Assembly: GCA_037074705.1 (NCBI GenBank)
Contig: JAYJMR010000081.1
Location: 53,476-117,475, forward strand
Origin: Zhengitettix transpicula
Taxonomy: Eukaryota > Arthropoda > Insecta > Orthoptera > Tetrigidae
Reading direction: 5' to 3'
DNA length: 64,000 bases
Within the stretch, counting starts at the first letter, position 1; each line of letters opens with the position of its first letter. This document shows positions 28,301-42,300 of this stretch, piece by piece. The position numbers and the translations under genes were made by a program. The notes under the pieces are model-generated. The model searched no databases. It saw only the letters and a list, made by a program, of their open reading frames with translations, and was not told the origin of the DNA.

Positions 28301-28500
28301 GTCGTCGAAACGTCGAAATATTACGATATATTAATTAATATTAATAGATTAAGATTTTAGAAGTGCAGGTTTGAGTAATTTTCATAAAGAACGAATCATT
28401 TATTATGAAATAAGACTTTGTTATTTGAAGATTCTTGGTTGGTGAAATTCCAAACTTGTCGACGAAACGTCGAAATATAACGATATATTAATAATTATTA
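23300..28500 (+). repeat. Alternating two-monomer (about 314-bp) pattern
   Basis: Two class A subtypes tend to alternate. One has AATGGATT with GTGCTGG and GAACGAGTC. The other has AATAGATT with GTGCAGG, CATAAAG and GAACGAATC. The alternation is clear at about 23.9-24.6 kb, 24.9-25.7 kb and in the matching part of the second 22-monomer copy. It is not perfect: the same subtype appears twice running near 23.6-23.9, 24.6-24.8 and 28.0-28.2 kb. Confidence 0.75.
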
Positions 28501-28810
28501 TTGGATTAAGATTTTAGAAGTGCTGGTTTGAGTAATTTTTATAAAGAACGAGTCATTTATTATGAAATAAGACTTTGTTATTTGAAGATTCTTGGTTGGT
28601 GACATTCCAAACTTGTCGTCGAAACGTCGAAATATTACGATATATTAATTAATATTAATAGATTAAGATTTTAGAAGTGCAGGTTTGAGTAATTTTCATA
28701 AAGAACGAATCATTTATTATGAAATAAGACTTTGTTATTTGAAGATTCTTGGTTGGTGAAATTCCAAACTTGTCGTCGAAACGTCGAAATATTACGATAT
28801 ATTAATTAAT
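25900..28810 (+). repeat. 22-monomer-spaced duplication, copy 2
   Basis: This copy repeats the ordered variants of 22.45-25.35 kb, including the internal 7-monomer step of the CGACG variant (27,361 and 28,460). The match begins near 26,017 (GACTAATTTTTATAAAG followed by CGTATC) and is lost near 28,850, where a CATAAAGTACGTATC monomer has no partner. The stretch between the copies (25.35-25.9 kb) is ordinary class A monomers. Confidence 0.87.
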
Positions 28811-31800
28811 ATTAATAGATTAAGATTTTAGAAGTGCAGGTTTGAGTAATTTTCATAAAGTACGTATCATTTATTATGAATTAAGACTTTGTTATTTGAA
28901 GATTCTTGGTTGGTGAAATTCCAAACTTGTCGTCGAAACGTCGAAATATTACGATATATTAATTAATATTAATAGATTAAGATTTTAAAGAGCAGGTTTG
29001 AGTAATTTTTATAAAGAACGAGTCATTTATTATGAAATAAGACTTTGTTATTTATAGATTCTTGGTTGGTGAAATTCCAAACTTGTCGTCGAAACGTCGA
29101 AATATTACGATATATTAACTAATTTTAATAAATTAAGATTTTAGAAGTGCAGGTTTGAGTAATTTTTATAAAGAACGAGTCATTTATTATGAAATAAGAC
29201 TTTGTTATTTATAGATTCTTGGTTGGTGAAATTCCAAACTTGTCGTCGAAACGTCGAAATATTACGATATATTAATTAATATTAATAGATTAAGATTTTA
29301 GAAGTGCAGGTTTGACTAATTTTTATAAAGAACGTATCATTTATTATGAAATAGGACTTTGTTATTTGAAGATTCTTGGTTGGTGAAATTCCAAACTTGT
29401 CGTCGAAACGTCGAAATATTACGATATATGAATTAATATTAATAGATTAAGATTTTAGAAGTGCAGGTTTGAGTAATTTTCATAAAGAACGAATCATTTA
29501 TTATGAAATAAGACTTTGTTATTTGAAGATTCTTGGTTGGTGAAATTCCAAACTTGTCGTCGAAACGTCGAAATATTGGGATATATTAATTAATATTAAT
29601 AGATTAAGATTTTAGAAGTGCTGGTTTGAGTAATTTTTATAAAGAACGAATCATTTATTATGAAATAAGACTTTGTTATTTGAAGATTCTTGGTTGGTGA
29701 AATTCCAAACTTGTCGTCGAAACGTCGAAATATTACGATATATTAATTAATATTAATAGATTAAGATTTTAGAAGTGCAGGTTTGAGTAATTTTCATAAA
29801 GAACGAATCATTTATTATGAAATAAGACTTTGTTATTTGAAGATTCTTGGTTGGTGAAATTCCAAACTTGTCGTCGAAACGTCGAAATATTGGGATATAT
29901 TAATTAATATTAATAGATAAAGATTTTAGAAGTGCTGGTTTGAGTAATTTTTATAAAGAACGAGTCATTTATTATGAAATAAGACTTTGTTATTTGAAGA
30001 TTCTTGGTTGGTGAAATTCCAAACTTGTCGTCGAAACGTCGAAATATTGGGATATATTAATTAATATTAATAAATAAAGATTTTAGAAGTGCAGGTTTGA
30101 GTAATTTTTATAATGAACGAGTCATTTATAATGAAATAAGACTTTGTTATTTGAAGATTCTTGGTTGGTGAAATTTTTAACTTGTCGTCGAAACGTCGAA
30201 ATATTACGATATATTAATTAATATTAATAGATTAAGATTTTAGAAGTGCAGGTTTGAGTAATTTTTATAAAGAACGAGGCATTTATTATGAAATAAGACT
30301 TTGTTATTTATAGATTCTTGGTTGGTGAAATTCCAAACTTGTCGTCGAAACGTCGAAATATTACGATATATTAATTAATATTAATAGATTAAGATTTTAG
30401 AAGTGCAGGTTTGACTAATTTTTATAAAGAACGTATCATTTATTATGAAATAAGACTTTGTTATTTGAAGATTCTTGGTTGGTGAAATTCCAAACTTGTC
30501 GTCGAAACGTCGAAATATTGGGATATATTAATTAATATTAATAGATTAAGATTTTAGAAGTGCTGGTTTGAGTAATTTTTATAAAGAACGAATCATTTAT
30601 TATGAAATAAGACTTTGTAATTTGAAGATTCTTGGTTTGTGAAATTCCAAACTTGTCGTCGAAACGTCGAAATATTACGATATATTAATTAATATTAATA
30701 GATTAAGATTTTAGAAGTGCAGGTTTGAGTAATTTTCATAAAGAACGAATCATTTATTATGAAATAAGACTTTGTTATTTGAAGATTCTTGGTTGGTGAA
30801 ATTCCAAACTTGTCGTCGAAACGTCGAAATATTGGGATATATTAATTAATATTAATAGATAAAGATTTTAGAAGTGCTGGTTTGAGTAATTTTTATAAAG
30901 AACGAGTCATTTATTATGAAATAAGACTTTGTTATTTGAAGATTCTTGGTTGGTGAAATTCCAAACTTGTCGTCGAAACGTCGAAATATTACGATATATT
31001 AATTAATATTAATAGATTAAGATTTTAGAAGTGCAGGTTTGAGTAATTTTCATAAAGTACGTATCATTTATTATGAAATAAGACTTTGTTATTTGAAGAT
31101 TCTTGGTTGGTGAAATTCCAAACTTGTCGTTGAAACGTCGAAATATTGGGATATATTAATTAATATTAATAAATAAAGATTTTAGAAGTGCTGGTTTGAG
31201 TAATTTTTATAAAGAACGAGTCATTTATTCTGAAATAAGACTTTGTTATTTGAAGATTCTTGGTTGGTGAAATTCCAAACTTGTCGTCGAAACGTCGAAA
31301 TATTACGATATATTAATTAATATTAATAGATTAAGATTTTAGAAGTGCAGGTTTGAGTAATTTTTATAAAGAACGAGTCATTTATTATGAAATAAGACTT
31401 TGTTATTTATAGATTCTTGGTTGGTGAAATTCCAAACTTGTCGTCGAAACGTCGAAATATTACGATATATTAATTAATATTAATAGATTAAGATTTTAGA
31501 AGTGCAGGTTTGACTAATTTTTATAAAGAACGTATCATTTATTATGAAATAAGACTTGTTATTTGAAGATTCTTGGTTGGTGAAATTCAAACTTGTCGTC
31601 GAAACGTCGAAATATTACGATATATTAATTAATATTAATAGATTAAGATTTTAGAAGTGCAGGTTTGACTAATTTTTATAAAGAACGTATCATTTATTAT
31701 GAAATAAGACTTTGTTATGTGAAGATTCTTGGTTGGGGAAATTCCAAACTTGTCGTCGAAACGTCGAAATATTACGATATATTAATTAATATTAATAGAT

Positions 31801-34800
31801 TAAGATTTTAGAAGTGCAGGTTTGAGTAATTTTTATAAAGAACGTGTCATTTATTATGAAATAAGACTTTGTTATTTGAAGATTCTTGGTTGGTGAAATT
31901 CCAAACTTGTCGTCGAAACGCCGAAATTTGGATATATTAATTAATATTAATGAATTAAGATTTTAGAAGTGCAGGTTTGAGTAATTTTTCATAAAGTACG
32001 TATCATTTATTATGAAATTAGACTTTGTTATTTGAAGATTATTGGTTGGTGAAATTCCAAACTTGTCGTCGAAACGTCGAAATATTGGGATACATTAATT
32101 AATATTAATGAATTAAGATTTTAGAAGTGCAGGTTTGAGTAATTTTCATAAAGTACGTATCATTTATTATGAAATTAGACTTTGTTATTTGAAGATTCTT
32201 GGTTGGTGAAATTCCAAACTTGTCGTCGAAACGTCGAAATATTGGGATATATTAATTAATATTAATAGATTAAGATTTTAGAAGTGCAGGTTTGACTAAT
32301 TTTTATAAAGAACGAGTCATTTATTATGAAATAAGACTTTGTTATTTGAAGATTCTTGGTTGGTGAAATTCGAAACTTGTCGTCGAAAAGTCGAATATTG
32401 GGATATATTAATTAATATTAATGAATTAAGATTTTAGAAGTGCAGGTTTGAGTAATTTTCATAAAGAACGTATCATTTATTATGAAATAAGACTTTGTTA
32501 TTTGAAGATTCTTGGTTGGTGACATTCCAAACTTGTCGTCGAAACGTCGAAATATTACGATATATTAATTAATATTAATAGATTAAGATTTTAGAAGTGC
32601 AGGTTTGACTAATTTTCATAAAGTACGTATCATTTATTATGAAATAAGACTTTGTTATTTGAAGATTCTTGGTTGGTGAAATTCCAAACTTGTCGTCGAA
32701 ACGTCGAAATATTGGGATTTATTAATTAATATTAATGAATTAGATTTTAGAAGTGCAGGTTTGAGTAATTTTCATAAAGTACGTATCATTTATTATGAAA
32801 TAAGACTTAGTTATTTGAAGATTCTTGGTTGGTGAAATTCCAAACTTGTCGTCGAAACGTCGAAATATTGGGATATATTAATTAATATTAATGAATTAAG
32901 ATTTTAGAAGTGCAGGTTTGACTAATTTTTATAAAGAACGAGTCATTTATTGTGAAATAAGACTTTGTTATTTGAAGATTCTTGGTTGGTGAAATCCAAA
33001 CTTGTCGTCGAAACGTCGAAATATTACGATATATTAATTATATTAATAGATTAAGATTTTAGAAGTGCAGGTTTGACTAATTTTTATAAAGAACGAGTCA
33101 TTTATTATGAAATAAGACTTTGTTATTTGAAGATTCTTGGTTGGTGAAATTCCAAACTTGTCGTCGAAACGTCGAAATATTGGATATATTAATTAATATT
33201 AATGAATTAAGATTTTAGAAGTGCAGGTTTGAGTAATTTTCATAAAGTACGTATCATTTATTATGAAATAAGACTTTGTTATTTGAAGATTCTTGGTTGG
33301 TGAAATTCCAAACTTGTCGTCGAAACGTCGAAATATTGGGATATATTAATTAATATTATAGATTAAGATTTTAGAAGTGCAGGTTTGACTAATTTTTATA
33401 AAGAACGAGTCATTTATTATGAAATAAGACTTTGTTATTTGAAGATTCTTGGTTGGTGAAATTCCAAACTTGTCGTCGAAACGTCGAAATATTTCGATAT
33501 ATTAATTAATATTAATAGATTAAGATTTTAGAAGTGCAGGTTTGAGTAATTTTCATAAAGTACGTATCATTTATTATGAAATAAGACTTTGTTATTTGAA
33601 GATTCTTGGTTGGTGAAATTCCAACTTGTCGTCAAACATCGAAATATTACGATATATTAATTAATATTAATAGATTAAGATTTTAGAAGTGCAGGTTTGA
33701 GTAATTTTTATAAAGAACGTATCATTTATTATAAAATAAGACTTTGTTATTTGAAGATTCTTGGTTGGTGAAATTCCAAACTTGTCATCGAAACGTCGAA
33801 ATATTACGATATATTAATTAATATTAATAGATTAAGATTTTAGAAGTGCAGGTTTGACTAATTTTTATAAAGAACGAGTCATTTATTATGAAATAAGACT
33901 TTGTTATTTGAAGATTCTTGGTTGGTGAATTTCCAAACTTGTCGTCGAAACGTCGAAATATTACGATATATTAATTAATATTAATAGATTAAGATTTTAG
34001 AAGTGCAGGTTTGACTAATTTTTATAAAGAACGAGTCATTTATTATGAAATAAGACTTTGTTATTTGAAGATTCTTGGTTGGTGAAATTCCAAACTTGTC
34101 GTCGAAACGTCGAAATATTACGATATATTAATTAATATTAATAGATTAAGATTTTAGAAGTGCAGGTTTGACTAATTTTTATAAAGAACGAGTCATTTAT
34201 TATGAAATAAGACTTTGTTATTTGAAGATTCTTGGTTGGTGAAATTCTAAACTTGTCGTCGAAACGTCGAAATATTACGATATATTAATTAATATTAATA
34301 GATTAAGATTTTAGAAGTGCAGGTTTGAGTAATTTTCATAAAGTACGTTTTCATTTATTGTGAAATAAGACTTTGTTATTTGAAGATTCTTGGTTGGTGA
34401 AATTCCAAACTTGTCGTCGAAACGTCGAAATATTGGGATATATTAATTATTATTAATAGATTAAGATTTTAGAAGTGCAGGTTTGAGTAATTTTTATAAA
34501 GAATTAGTCATTTATTAAATAAGACTTTGTTATTTGAAGATTCTTGGTTGGTGAAATTCCAAACTTGTCGTCGAAACGTCGAAATATTACGATATATATT
34601 AATTAATATTAATAGATTAAGATTTTAGAAGTGCAGGTTTGAGTAATTTTCATAAAGTACGTATCATTTATTATGAAATAAGACTTTGTTATTTGAAGAT
34701 TCTTGGTTGGTGAAATTCCAAACTTGTCGTCGAAACGTCGAATATTACGATATATTAATTAATTATTAATAGATTAAGATTTTAGAAGTGCAGGTTTGAG

Positions 34801-35640
34801 TAATTTTTATAAAGAACGTATCATTTATTATGAAATAAGACTTTGTTATTTGAAGATTCTTGGTTGGTGAAATTCCAAACTTGTCGTCGAAAACGTCGAA
34901 ATATTGGGTATATTAATTATTATTAATAGATTAAGATTTTAGAAGTGCAGGTTTGAGTAATTTTTATAAAGAACGAGTCATTTTATTATGAAATAATACT
35001 TTGTTATTTGAAGATTCTTGTTGGTGAAATTCCAAACTTGTCGTCGAACGTCGAAATATTACGTTATATTAATTAATATTAATAGATTAAGATTTTAGAA
35101 GTGCAGGTTTGAGTAATTTTTATAAAGAACGTATCATTTATTATGAAATAAGACTTTGTTATTTGAAGATTCTTGGTTGGTGAAATTCCAAACTTGTCAT
35201 CGAAACGTCGAAATATTACGATATATTAATTAATATAATAGATTAAGATTTTAGAAGTGCAGGTTTGAGAATTTTCATAAAGTACGTATCGTTTATTATG
35301 AAATAAGACTTTGTTATTTGAAGATTCTTGGTTGGTGAAATTCCAAACTTGTCGTCGAAACGTCGAAATATTACGATATATTAATTAATATTAATAGATT
35401 AAGATTTTAGAAGTGCAGGTTTGAGTAATTTTTATAAGAACGAGTCATTTATTATGAAATAAGACTTAGTTATTTGAAGATTCTTGGTTGGTGAAATTCC
35501 AAACTTGTCGTCGAAACGTCGAAATATTACGATATATTAATTAATATTAATAGATTAAGATTTTAGAAGTGCAGGTTTGAATAATTTTTATTAAGAACGA
35601 GTCATTTATTATGAAATAAGACTTTGTTATTTGAAGATTC
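28810..35640 (+). repeat. Class A array segment with 7-monomer register and CATAAAGTACG monomers
   Basis: The left part (29.2-31.5 kb) has a clean 1,099-bp register. TTATAGATTC lies at 29,209, 30,308 and 31,407, AAATAAAG at 30,072 and 31,171, and the CGTATC monomer with GACTAA at about 29,313, 30,412 and 31,511. A second variant, GATAAAG, lies at 29,916 and 30,858, six monomers apart, so registers of different size overlap. To the right (31.9-35.6 kb) monomers with CATAAAGTACGTATC are frequent and many single-base indels appear. I see no gene. Confidence 0.82.
31550..35440 (+). other. Zone rich in single-base deletions
   Basis: Many monomers here are a base or two short or long, unlike the regions on either side. 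Examples are CTTGTTATTTG near 31,556, GAAATTCAAAC near 31,584, GTCGAATATT near 32,390, GAAATCCAAAC near 32,991, CATCGAAATA after a shortened ACGTC near 33,635, a 5-bp shortening near 34,510, a missing A near 35,047 and GAGAATTTT near 35,267. Deletions outnumber insertions. Residual assembly error or true local decay would both fit. Clustering and the one-base nature favour error. Confidence 0.6.
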
Positions 35641-37985
35641 TTGGTTGGTGAAATTCCAAACTTGTCGTCGAAACGTCGAAATATTGGGATATATTAATTA
35701 ATATTAATGAATTAAGATTTTAGAAGTGCAGGTTTGAGTAATTTTCATAATGTACGTATCATTTATTATGAAATAAGACTTTGTTACTTGAAGATTCTTG
35801 GTTGGTGAAATTCCAAACTTGTCGTCGAAACGTCGAAATATTACGATATATTAATTAATATTAATAGATTAAGATTTTAGAAGTGCAGGTTTGAGTAATT
35901 TTCATAAAGTACGTATCATTTATTATGAAATAAGACTTTGTTATTTGAAGATCCTTGGTTGGTGAAATTCCAAACTTGTCGTCGAAACGTCGAAATATTA
36001 CGATATATTAATTAATATTAATAGATTAAGATTTTAGAAGTGCAGGTTTGAGTAATTTTCATAAAGTACGTATCATTTATTATGAAATAAGACTTTGTTG
36101 TTATTTGAAGATTCTTGGTTGGTGAAATTCCAAACTTGTCGTCGAAACGTCGAAATATTACGATATATTAATTAATATTAATAGATTAAGATTTTAGAAG
36201 TGCAGGTTTGACTAATTTTTATAAAGAACGAGTCATTTATTATAAAATAAGACTTTGTTATTTGAAGATTCTTGGTTGGTGAAATTCCAAACTTGTCGTC
36301 GAAACGTCGAAATATTGGGATATATTAATTAATATTAATGAATTAAGATTTTAGAAGTGCAGGTTTGAGTAATTTTTAAGAACGAGTCATTTATTATGAA
36401 ATAAGATTTTGTTATTTGAAGATTCTTGGTTGGTGAAATTCCAAACTTGTCTTCGAAACGTCGAAATATTGGGATATATTAATGAATATTAATGAATTAA
36501 GGTTTTTAGAAGTGCAGGTTTGAGTAATTTTTATAAAGAACGAGTCATTTATTATGAAATAAGACTTTGTTATTTGAAGATTCTTGGTTGGTGAAATTCC
36601 AAACTTGTCGTCGAAACGTCGAAATATTGGGATATATTAATTAATATTAATGAATTAAGATTTTAGAAGTGCAGGTTTGAGTAATTTTTATAAAGAACGT
36701 ATCATTTATTATGAAATAAGACTTTGTTATTTGAAGATTCTTGGTTGGTGAAATTCCAAACTTGTCGTCGAAACGTCGAAATATTACGATATATTTATTA
36801 ATATTAATAGATTAAGATTTTAGAAGTGCAGGTTTGAGTAATTTTTATAAAGAACGTATCATTTATTATGAAATAAGACTTTGTTATTTGAAGATTCTTG
36901 GTTGGTGAAATTCCAAACTTGTCGTCGAAACGTCGAAATATTGGGATATATTAATTATTATTAATAGATTAAGATTTTAGAAGTGCAGGTTTGAGTAATT
37001 TTTATAAAGAACGAGTCTTTTATTATGAAAGAAGACTTTGTTATTTGACGATTCTTGGTTGGTGAAATTCCAAACTTGTCGTCGAAACGTCGAAATATTG
37101 GGATATATTAATTATTATTAATAGATTAAGATTTTAGAAGTGCAGGTTTGAGTAATTTTTATAAAGAACGAGTCATTTATTATGAAATAAGACTTTGTTA
37201 TTTGAAGATTCTTGGTTGGTGAAATTCCAAACTTGTCGTCGAAACGTCGAAATATTGGGATATATTAATTAATATTAATGAATTAAGATTTTAGAAGTGC
37301 AGGTTTGAGTAATTTTTATAAAGAACGTATCATTTATTATGAAATAAGACTTTGTTATTTGAAGATTCTTGGTTGTTGAAATTCCAAACTTGTCGTCGAA
37401 ACGTAAAAATATTACGATATATTAATTAATATTAATAGATTAAGATTTTAGAAGTGCAGGTTTGAGTAATTTTTATAAAGAACGTATCATTTATTATGAA
37501 ATAAGACTTTGTTATTTGAAGATTATTGGTTGGTGAAATTCCAAACTTGTCGTCGAAACGTCGAAATATTACGATATATTAATTAATATTAATAGATTAA
37601 GATTTTAGCAGTGCAGGTTTGAGTAATTTTTATAAAGAACGTATCATTTATTATGAAATAAGACTTTGTTATTTGAAGATTCTTGGTTGGTGAAATTCCA
37701 AACTTGTCGTCGAAACGTCGAAATATTACGATATATTAATTAATATTAATAGAATAAGATTTTAGAAGTGCAGGTTTGACTAATTTTTATAAAGAACGAG
37801 TCATTTATTATGAAATAAGACTTTGTTATTTGAAGATTCTTGGTTGGTGAAATTCCAAACTTGTCGTCGAAACGTCGAAATATTGGGATATATTAATTAA
37901 TATTAATAGATTAAGATTTTAGAAGTGCAGGTTTGAGTAATTTTTATAAAGAACGTATCATTTATTATGAAATAAGACTTTGTTA
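35640..37985 (+). repeat. 16-monomer-spaced duplication, copy 1
   Basis: Private variants recur 2,511 bp downstream (16 x 157 minus one): GGTTTTTAG at 36,501 and 39,012, the GAAGACTTTG plus TTTGACG monomer at 37,031 and 39,542, and GATTTTAGC at 37,601 and 40,112. The contracted GTAATTTTTAAG near 36,370 matches GTAATTTTTAAAG near 38,880. The order of CATAAAGTACG, TATAAAATAAG and ATTATTAATAG monomers also agrees. Ends are approximate. Confidence 0.87.
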
Positions 37986-38149
37986 TTTGAAGATTCTTGG
38001 TTGTTGAAATTCCAAACTTGTCGTCGAAACGTCGAAATATTGGGATATATTAATTATTATTAATAGATTAAGATTTTAGAAGTGCAGGTTTGAGTAATTT
38101 TTATAAAGAACGAGTCATTTATTATGAAATAAGACTTTGTTATTTGAAG

Positions 38150-40495
38150 ATTCTTGGTTGGTGAAATTCCAAACTTGTCGTCGAAACGTCGAAATATTGG
38201 GATATATTAATTAATATTAATGAATTAAGATTTTAGAAGTGCAGGTTTGAGTAATTTTCATAAAGTACGTATCATTTATTATGAAATAAGACTTTGTTAT
38301 TTGAAGATTCTTGGTTGGTGAAATTCCAAACTTGTCTTCGAAACGTAGAAATATTACGATATATTAATTAATATTAATAGATTGAGATTTTAGAAGTGCA
38401 GGTTTGAGTAATTTTCATAAAGTACGTATCATTTATTATGAAATAAGACTTTGTTATTTGAAGATTCTTGGTTGGTGAAATTCCAAACTTGTCGTCGAAA
38501 CGTCGAAATATTACGATATATTAATTAATATTAATAGATTAAGATTTTAGAAGTGCAGGTTTGAGTAATTTTCATAAAGTACGTATCATTTATTATGAAA
38601 TAAGACTTTGTTATTTGAAGATTCTTGGTTGGTGAAATTCCAAACTTGTCGTCGAAACGTCGAAATATTACGATATATTAATTAATATTAATAGATTAAG
38701 ATTTTAGAAGTGCAGGTTTGACTAATTTTTTTAAAGAACGAGTCATTTATTATAAAATAAGACTTTGTTATTTGAAGATTCTTGGTTGGTGAAATTCCAA
38801 ACTTGTCGTCGAAACGTCGAAATATTGGGATATATTAATTAATATTAATGAATTAAGATTTTAGAAGTGCAGGTTTGAGTAATTTTTAAAGAACGAGTCA
38901 TTTATTATGAAATAAGATTTTGTTATTTGAAGATTCTTGGTTGGTGAAATTCCAAACTTGTCTTCGAAACGTCGAAATATTGGGATATATTAATGAATAT
39001 TAATGAATTAAGGTTTTTAGAAGTGCAGGTTTGAGTAATTTTTATAAAGAACGAGTCATTTATTATGAAATAAGACTTTGTTATTTGAAGATTCTTGGTT
39101 GGTGAAATTCCAAACTTGTCGTCGAAACGTCGAAATATTGGGATATATTAATTAATATTAATGAATTAAGATTTTAGAAGTGCAGGTTTGAGTAATTTTT
39201 ATAAAGAACGTATCATTTATTATGAAATAAGACTTTGTTATTTGAAGATTCTTGGTTGGTGAAATTCCAAACTTGTCGTCGAAACGTCGAAATATTACGA
39301 TAAATTTATTAATATTAATAGATTAAGATTTTAGAAGTGCAGGTTTGAGTAATTTTTATAAAGAACGTATCATTTATTATGAAATAAGACTTTGTTATTT
39401 GAAGATTCTTGGTTGGTGAAATTCCAAACTTGTCGTCGAAACGTCGAAATATTGGGATATATTAATTATTATTAATAGATTAAGATTTTAGAAGTGCAGG
39501 TTTGAGTAATTTTTATAAAGAACGAGTCTTTTATTATGAAAGAAGACTTTGTTATTTGACGATTCTTGGTTGGTGAAATTCCAAACTTGTCGTCGAAACG
39601 TCGAAATATTAGGATATATTAATTATTATTAATAGATTAAGATTTTAGAAGTGCAGGTTTGAGTAATTTTTATAAAGAACGAGTCATTTATTATGAAATA
39701 AGACTTTGTTATTTTAAGATTCTTGGTTGGTGAAATTCCAAACTTGTCGTCGAAACGTCGAAATATTGGGATATATTAATTAATATTAATGAATTAAGAT
39801 TTTAGAAGTGCAGGTTTGAGTAATTTTTATAAAGAACGTATCATTTATTATGAAATAAGACTTTGTTATTTGAAGATTCTTGGTTGTTGAAATTCCAAAC
39901 TTGTCGTCGAAACGTCGAAATATTACGATATATTAATTAATATTAATAGATTAAGATTTTAGAAGTGCAGGTTTGAGTAATTTTTATAAAGAACGTATCA
40001 TTTATTATGAAATAAGACTTTGTTATTTGAAGATTATTGGTTGGTGAAATTCCAAACTTGTCGTCGAAACGTCGAAATATTACGATATATTAATTAATAT
40101 TAATAGATTAAGATTTTAGCAGTGCAGGTTTGAGTAATTTTTATAAAGAACGTATCATTTATTATGAAATAAGACTTTGTTATTTGAAGATTCTTGGTTG
40201 GTGAAATTCCAAACTTGTCGTCGAAACGTCGAAATATTACGATATATTAATTAATATTAATAGAATAAGATTTTAGAAATGCAGGTTTGACTAATTTTTA
40301 TAAAGAACGAGTCATTTATTATGAAATAAGACTTTGTTATTTGAAGATTCTTGGTTGGTGAAATTCCAAACTTGTCGTCGAAACGTCGAAATATTGGGAT
40401 ATATTAATTAATATTAATAGATTAAGATTTTAGAAGTGCAGGTTTGAGTAATTTTTATAAAGAACGTATCATTTATTATGAAATATGACTTTGTT
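38150..40495 (+). repeat. 16-monomer-spaced duplication, copy 2
   Basis: This is the second copy of the 35.64-37.99 kb block, with the same ordered variants at +2,511 bp. It differs by a few substitutions, such as GATAAATTTATT near 39,300 against GATATATTTATT near 36,790, and TTTTAAGATTC near 39,713. It runs into a 7-monomer duplication that starts near 40.1 kb and shares its last monomers. Confidence 0.87.
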
Positions 40496-42300
40496 ATTTG
40501 AAGATTCTTAGTTGGTGAAATTCCAAACTTGTCGTCGAAACGTCGAAATATTACGATATATTAATTAATATTAATAGATTAAGATTTTAGAAGTGCAGGT
40601 TTGAGTAATTTTCATAAAGTACGTGTCATTTATTATGAAATAAGACTTTGTTATTTGAAGATTCTTGGTTGGTGAAATTCCAAACTTGTCGTCGAAACGT
40701 CGAAATATTACGATATATTAATTAATATTAATAGATTAAGATTTTAGAAGTGCAGGTTTGAGTAATTTTTATAAAGAACGTATCATTTATTATGAAATAA
40801 GACTTTGTTATTTGAAGATTCTTGGTTGGTGAAATTCCAAACTTGTCGTCGAAACGTCGAAATATTACGATATATTAATTAATATTAATAGATTAAGATT
40901 TTAGAAGTGCAGGTTTGAGTAATTTTTATAAAGAACGAGTCATTTATTATGAAATAAGACTTTGTTATTTTTAGTTTCTTGGTTGGTGAAATTCCAAACT
41001 TGTCGTCGAAACGTCGAAATATTACGATATATTAATTAATATTAATGGATTAAGATTTTAGAAGTGCTGGTTTGAGTAATTTTTATAAAGAACGAGTCAT
41101 TTATTATGAAATAAGACTTTGTTATTTGAAGATTCTTGGTTGGTGAAATTCCAAACTTGTCGTCGAAACGTCGAAATATTACGATATATTAATTAATATT
41201 AATAGATTAAGATTTTAGCAGTGCAGGTTTGAGTAATTTTTATAAAGAACGTATCATTTATTATGAAATAAGACTTTGTTATTTGAAGATTCTTGGTTGG
41301 TGAAATTCCAAACTTGTCGTCGAAACGTCGAAATATTACGATATATTAATTAATATTAATAGAATAAGATTTTAGAAGTGCAGGTTTGACTAATTTTTAT
41401 AAAGAACGAGTCATTTATTATGAAATAAGACTTTGTTATTTGAAGATTCTTGGTTGGTGAAATTCCAAACTTGTCGTCGAAACGTCGAAATATTGGGATA
41501 TATTAATTAATATTAATAGATTAAGATTTTAGAAGTGCAGGTTTGAGTAATTTTTATAAAGAACGTATCATTTATTATGAAATAAGACTTTGTTATTTGA
41601 AGATTCTTAGTTGGTGAAATTCCAAACTTGTCGTCGAAACGACGAAATATTACGATATATTAATTAATATTAATAGATAAAGATTTTAGAAGTGCAGGTT
41701 TCAGTAATTTTCATAAAGTACGTGTCATTTATTATGAAATAAGACTTTGTTATTTGAAGATTCTTGGTTGGTGAAATTCCAAACTTGTCGTCGAAACGTC
41801 GAAATATTACGATATATTAATTAATATTAATAGATTAAGATTTTAGAAGTGCAGGTTTGAGTAATTTTTATAAAGAACGTATCATTTATTATGAAATAAG
41901 ACTTTGTTATTTGAAGATTCTTGGTTGGTGAAATTCCAAACTTGTCGTCGAAACGTCGAAATATTACGATATATTAATTAATATTAATAGATTAAGATTT
42001 TAGAAGTGCAGGTTTGAGTAATTTTTATAAAGAACGAGTCATTTATTATGAAATAAGACTTTGTTATTTTTAGTTTCTTGGTTGGTGAAATTCCAAACTT
42101 GTCGTCGAAACGTCGAAATATTACGATATATTAATTAATATTAATGGATTAAGATTTTAGAAGTGCTGGTTTGAGTAATTTTTATAAAGAACGAGTCATT
42201 TATTATGAAATAAGACTTTGTTATTTGAAGATTCTTGGTTGGTGAAATTCCAAACTTGTCGTCGAAACGTCGAAATATTAGGATATATTAATTTATATTA
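40100..42300 (+). repeat. Duplicated 7-monomer unit (2 x 1,099 bp)
   Basis: Three independent variants are spaced exactly 1,099 bp (7 x 157): GATTTTAGCAG at 40,112 and 41,211, TTCTTAGTTGG at 40,505 and 41,604, and TTAGTTTCTT at 40,971 and 42,070. The order is preserved between them. TTAGTTTCTT first appears in this unit and becomes common after 45.9 kb. Confidence 0.9.

Noticed and set aside
36501..36510. Transposon target-site or insertion scar at GGTTTTTAG
   Set aside because: It is a one-base change inherited with the 16-monomer duplication (also at 39,012), not a duplicated target.
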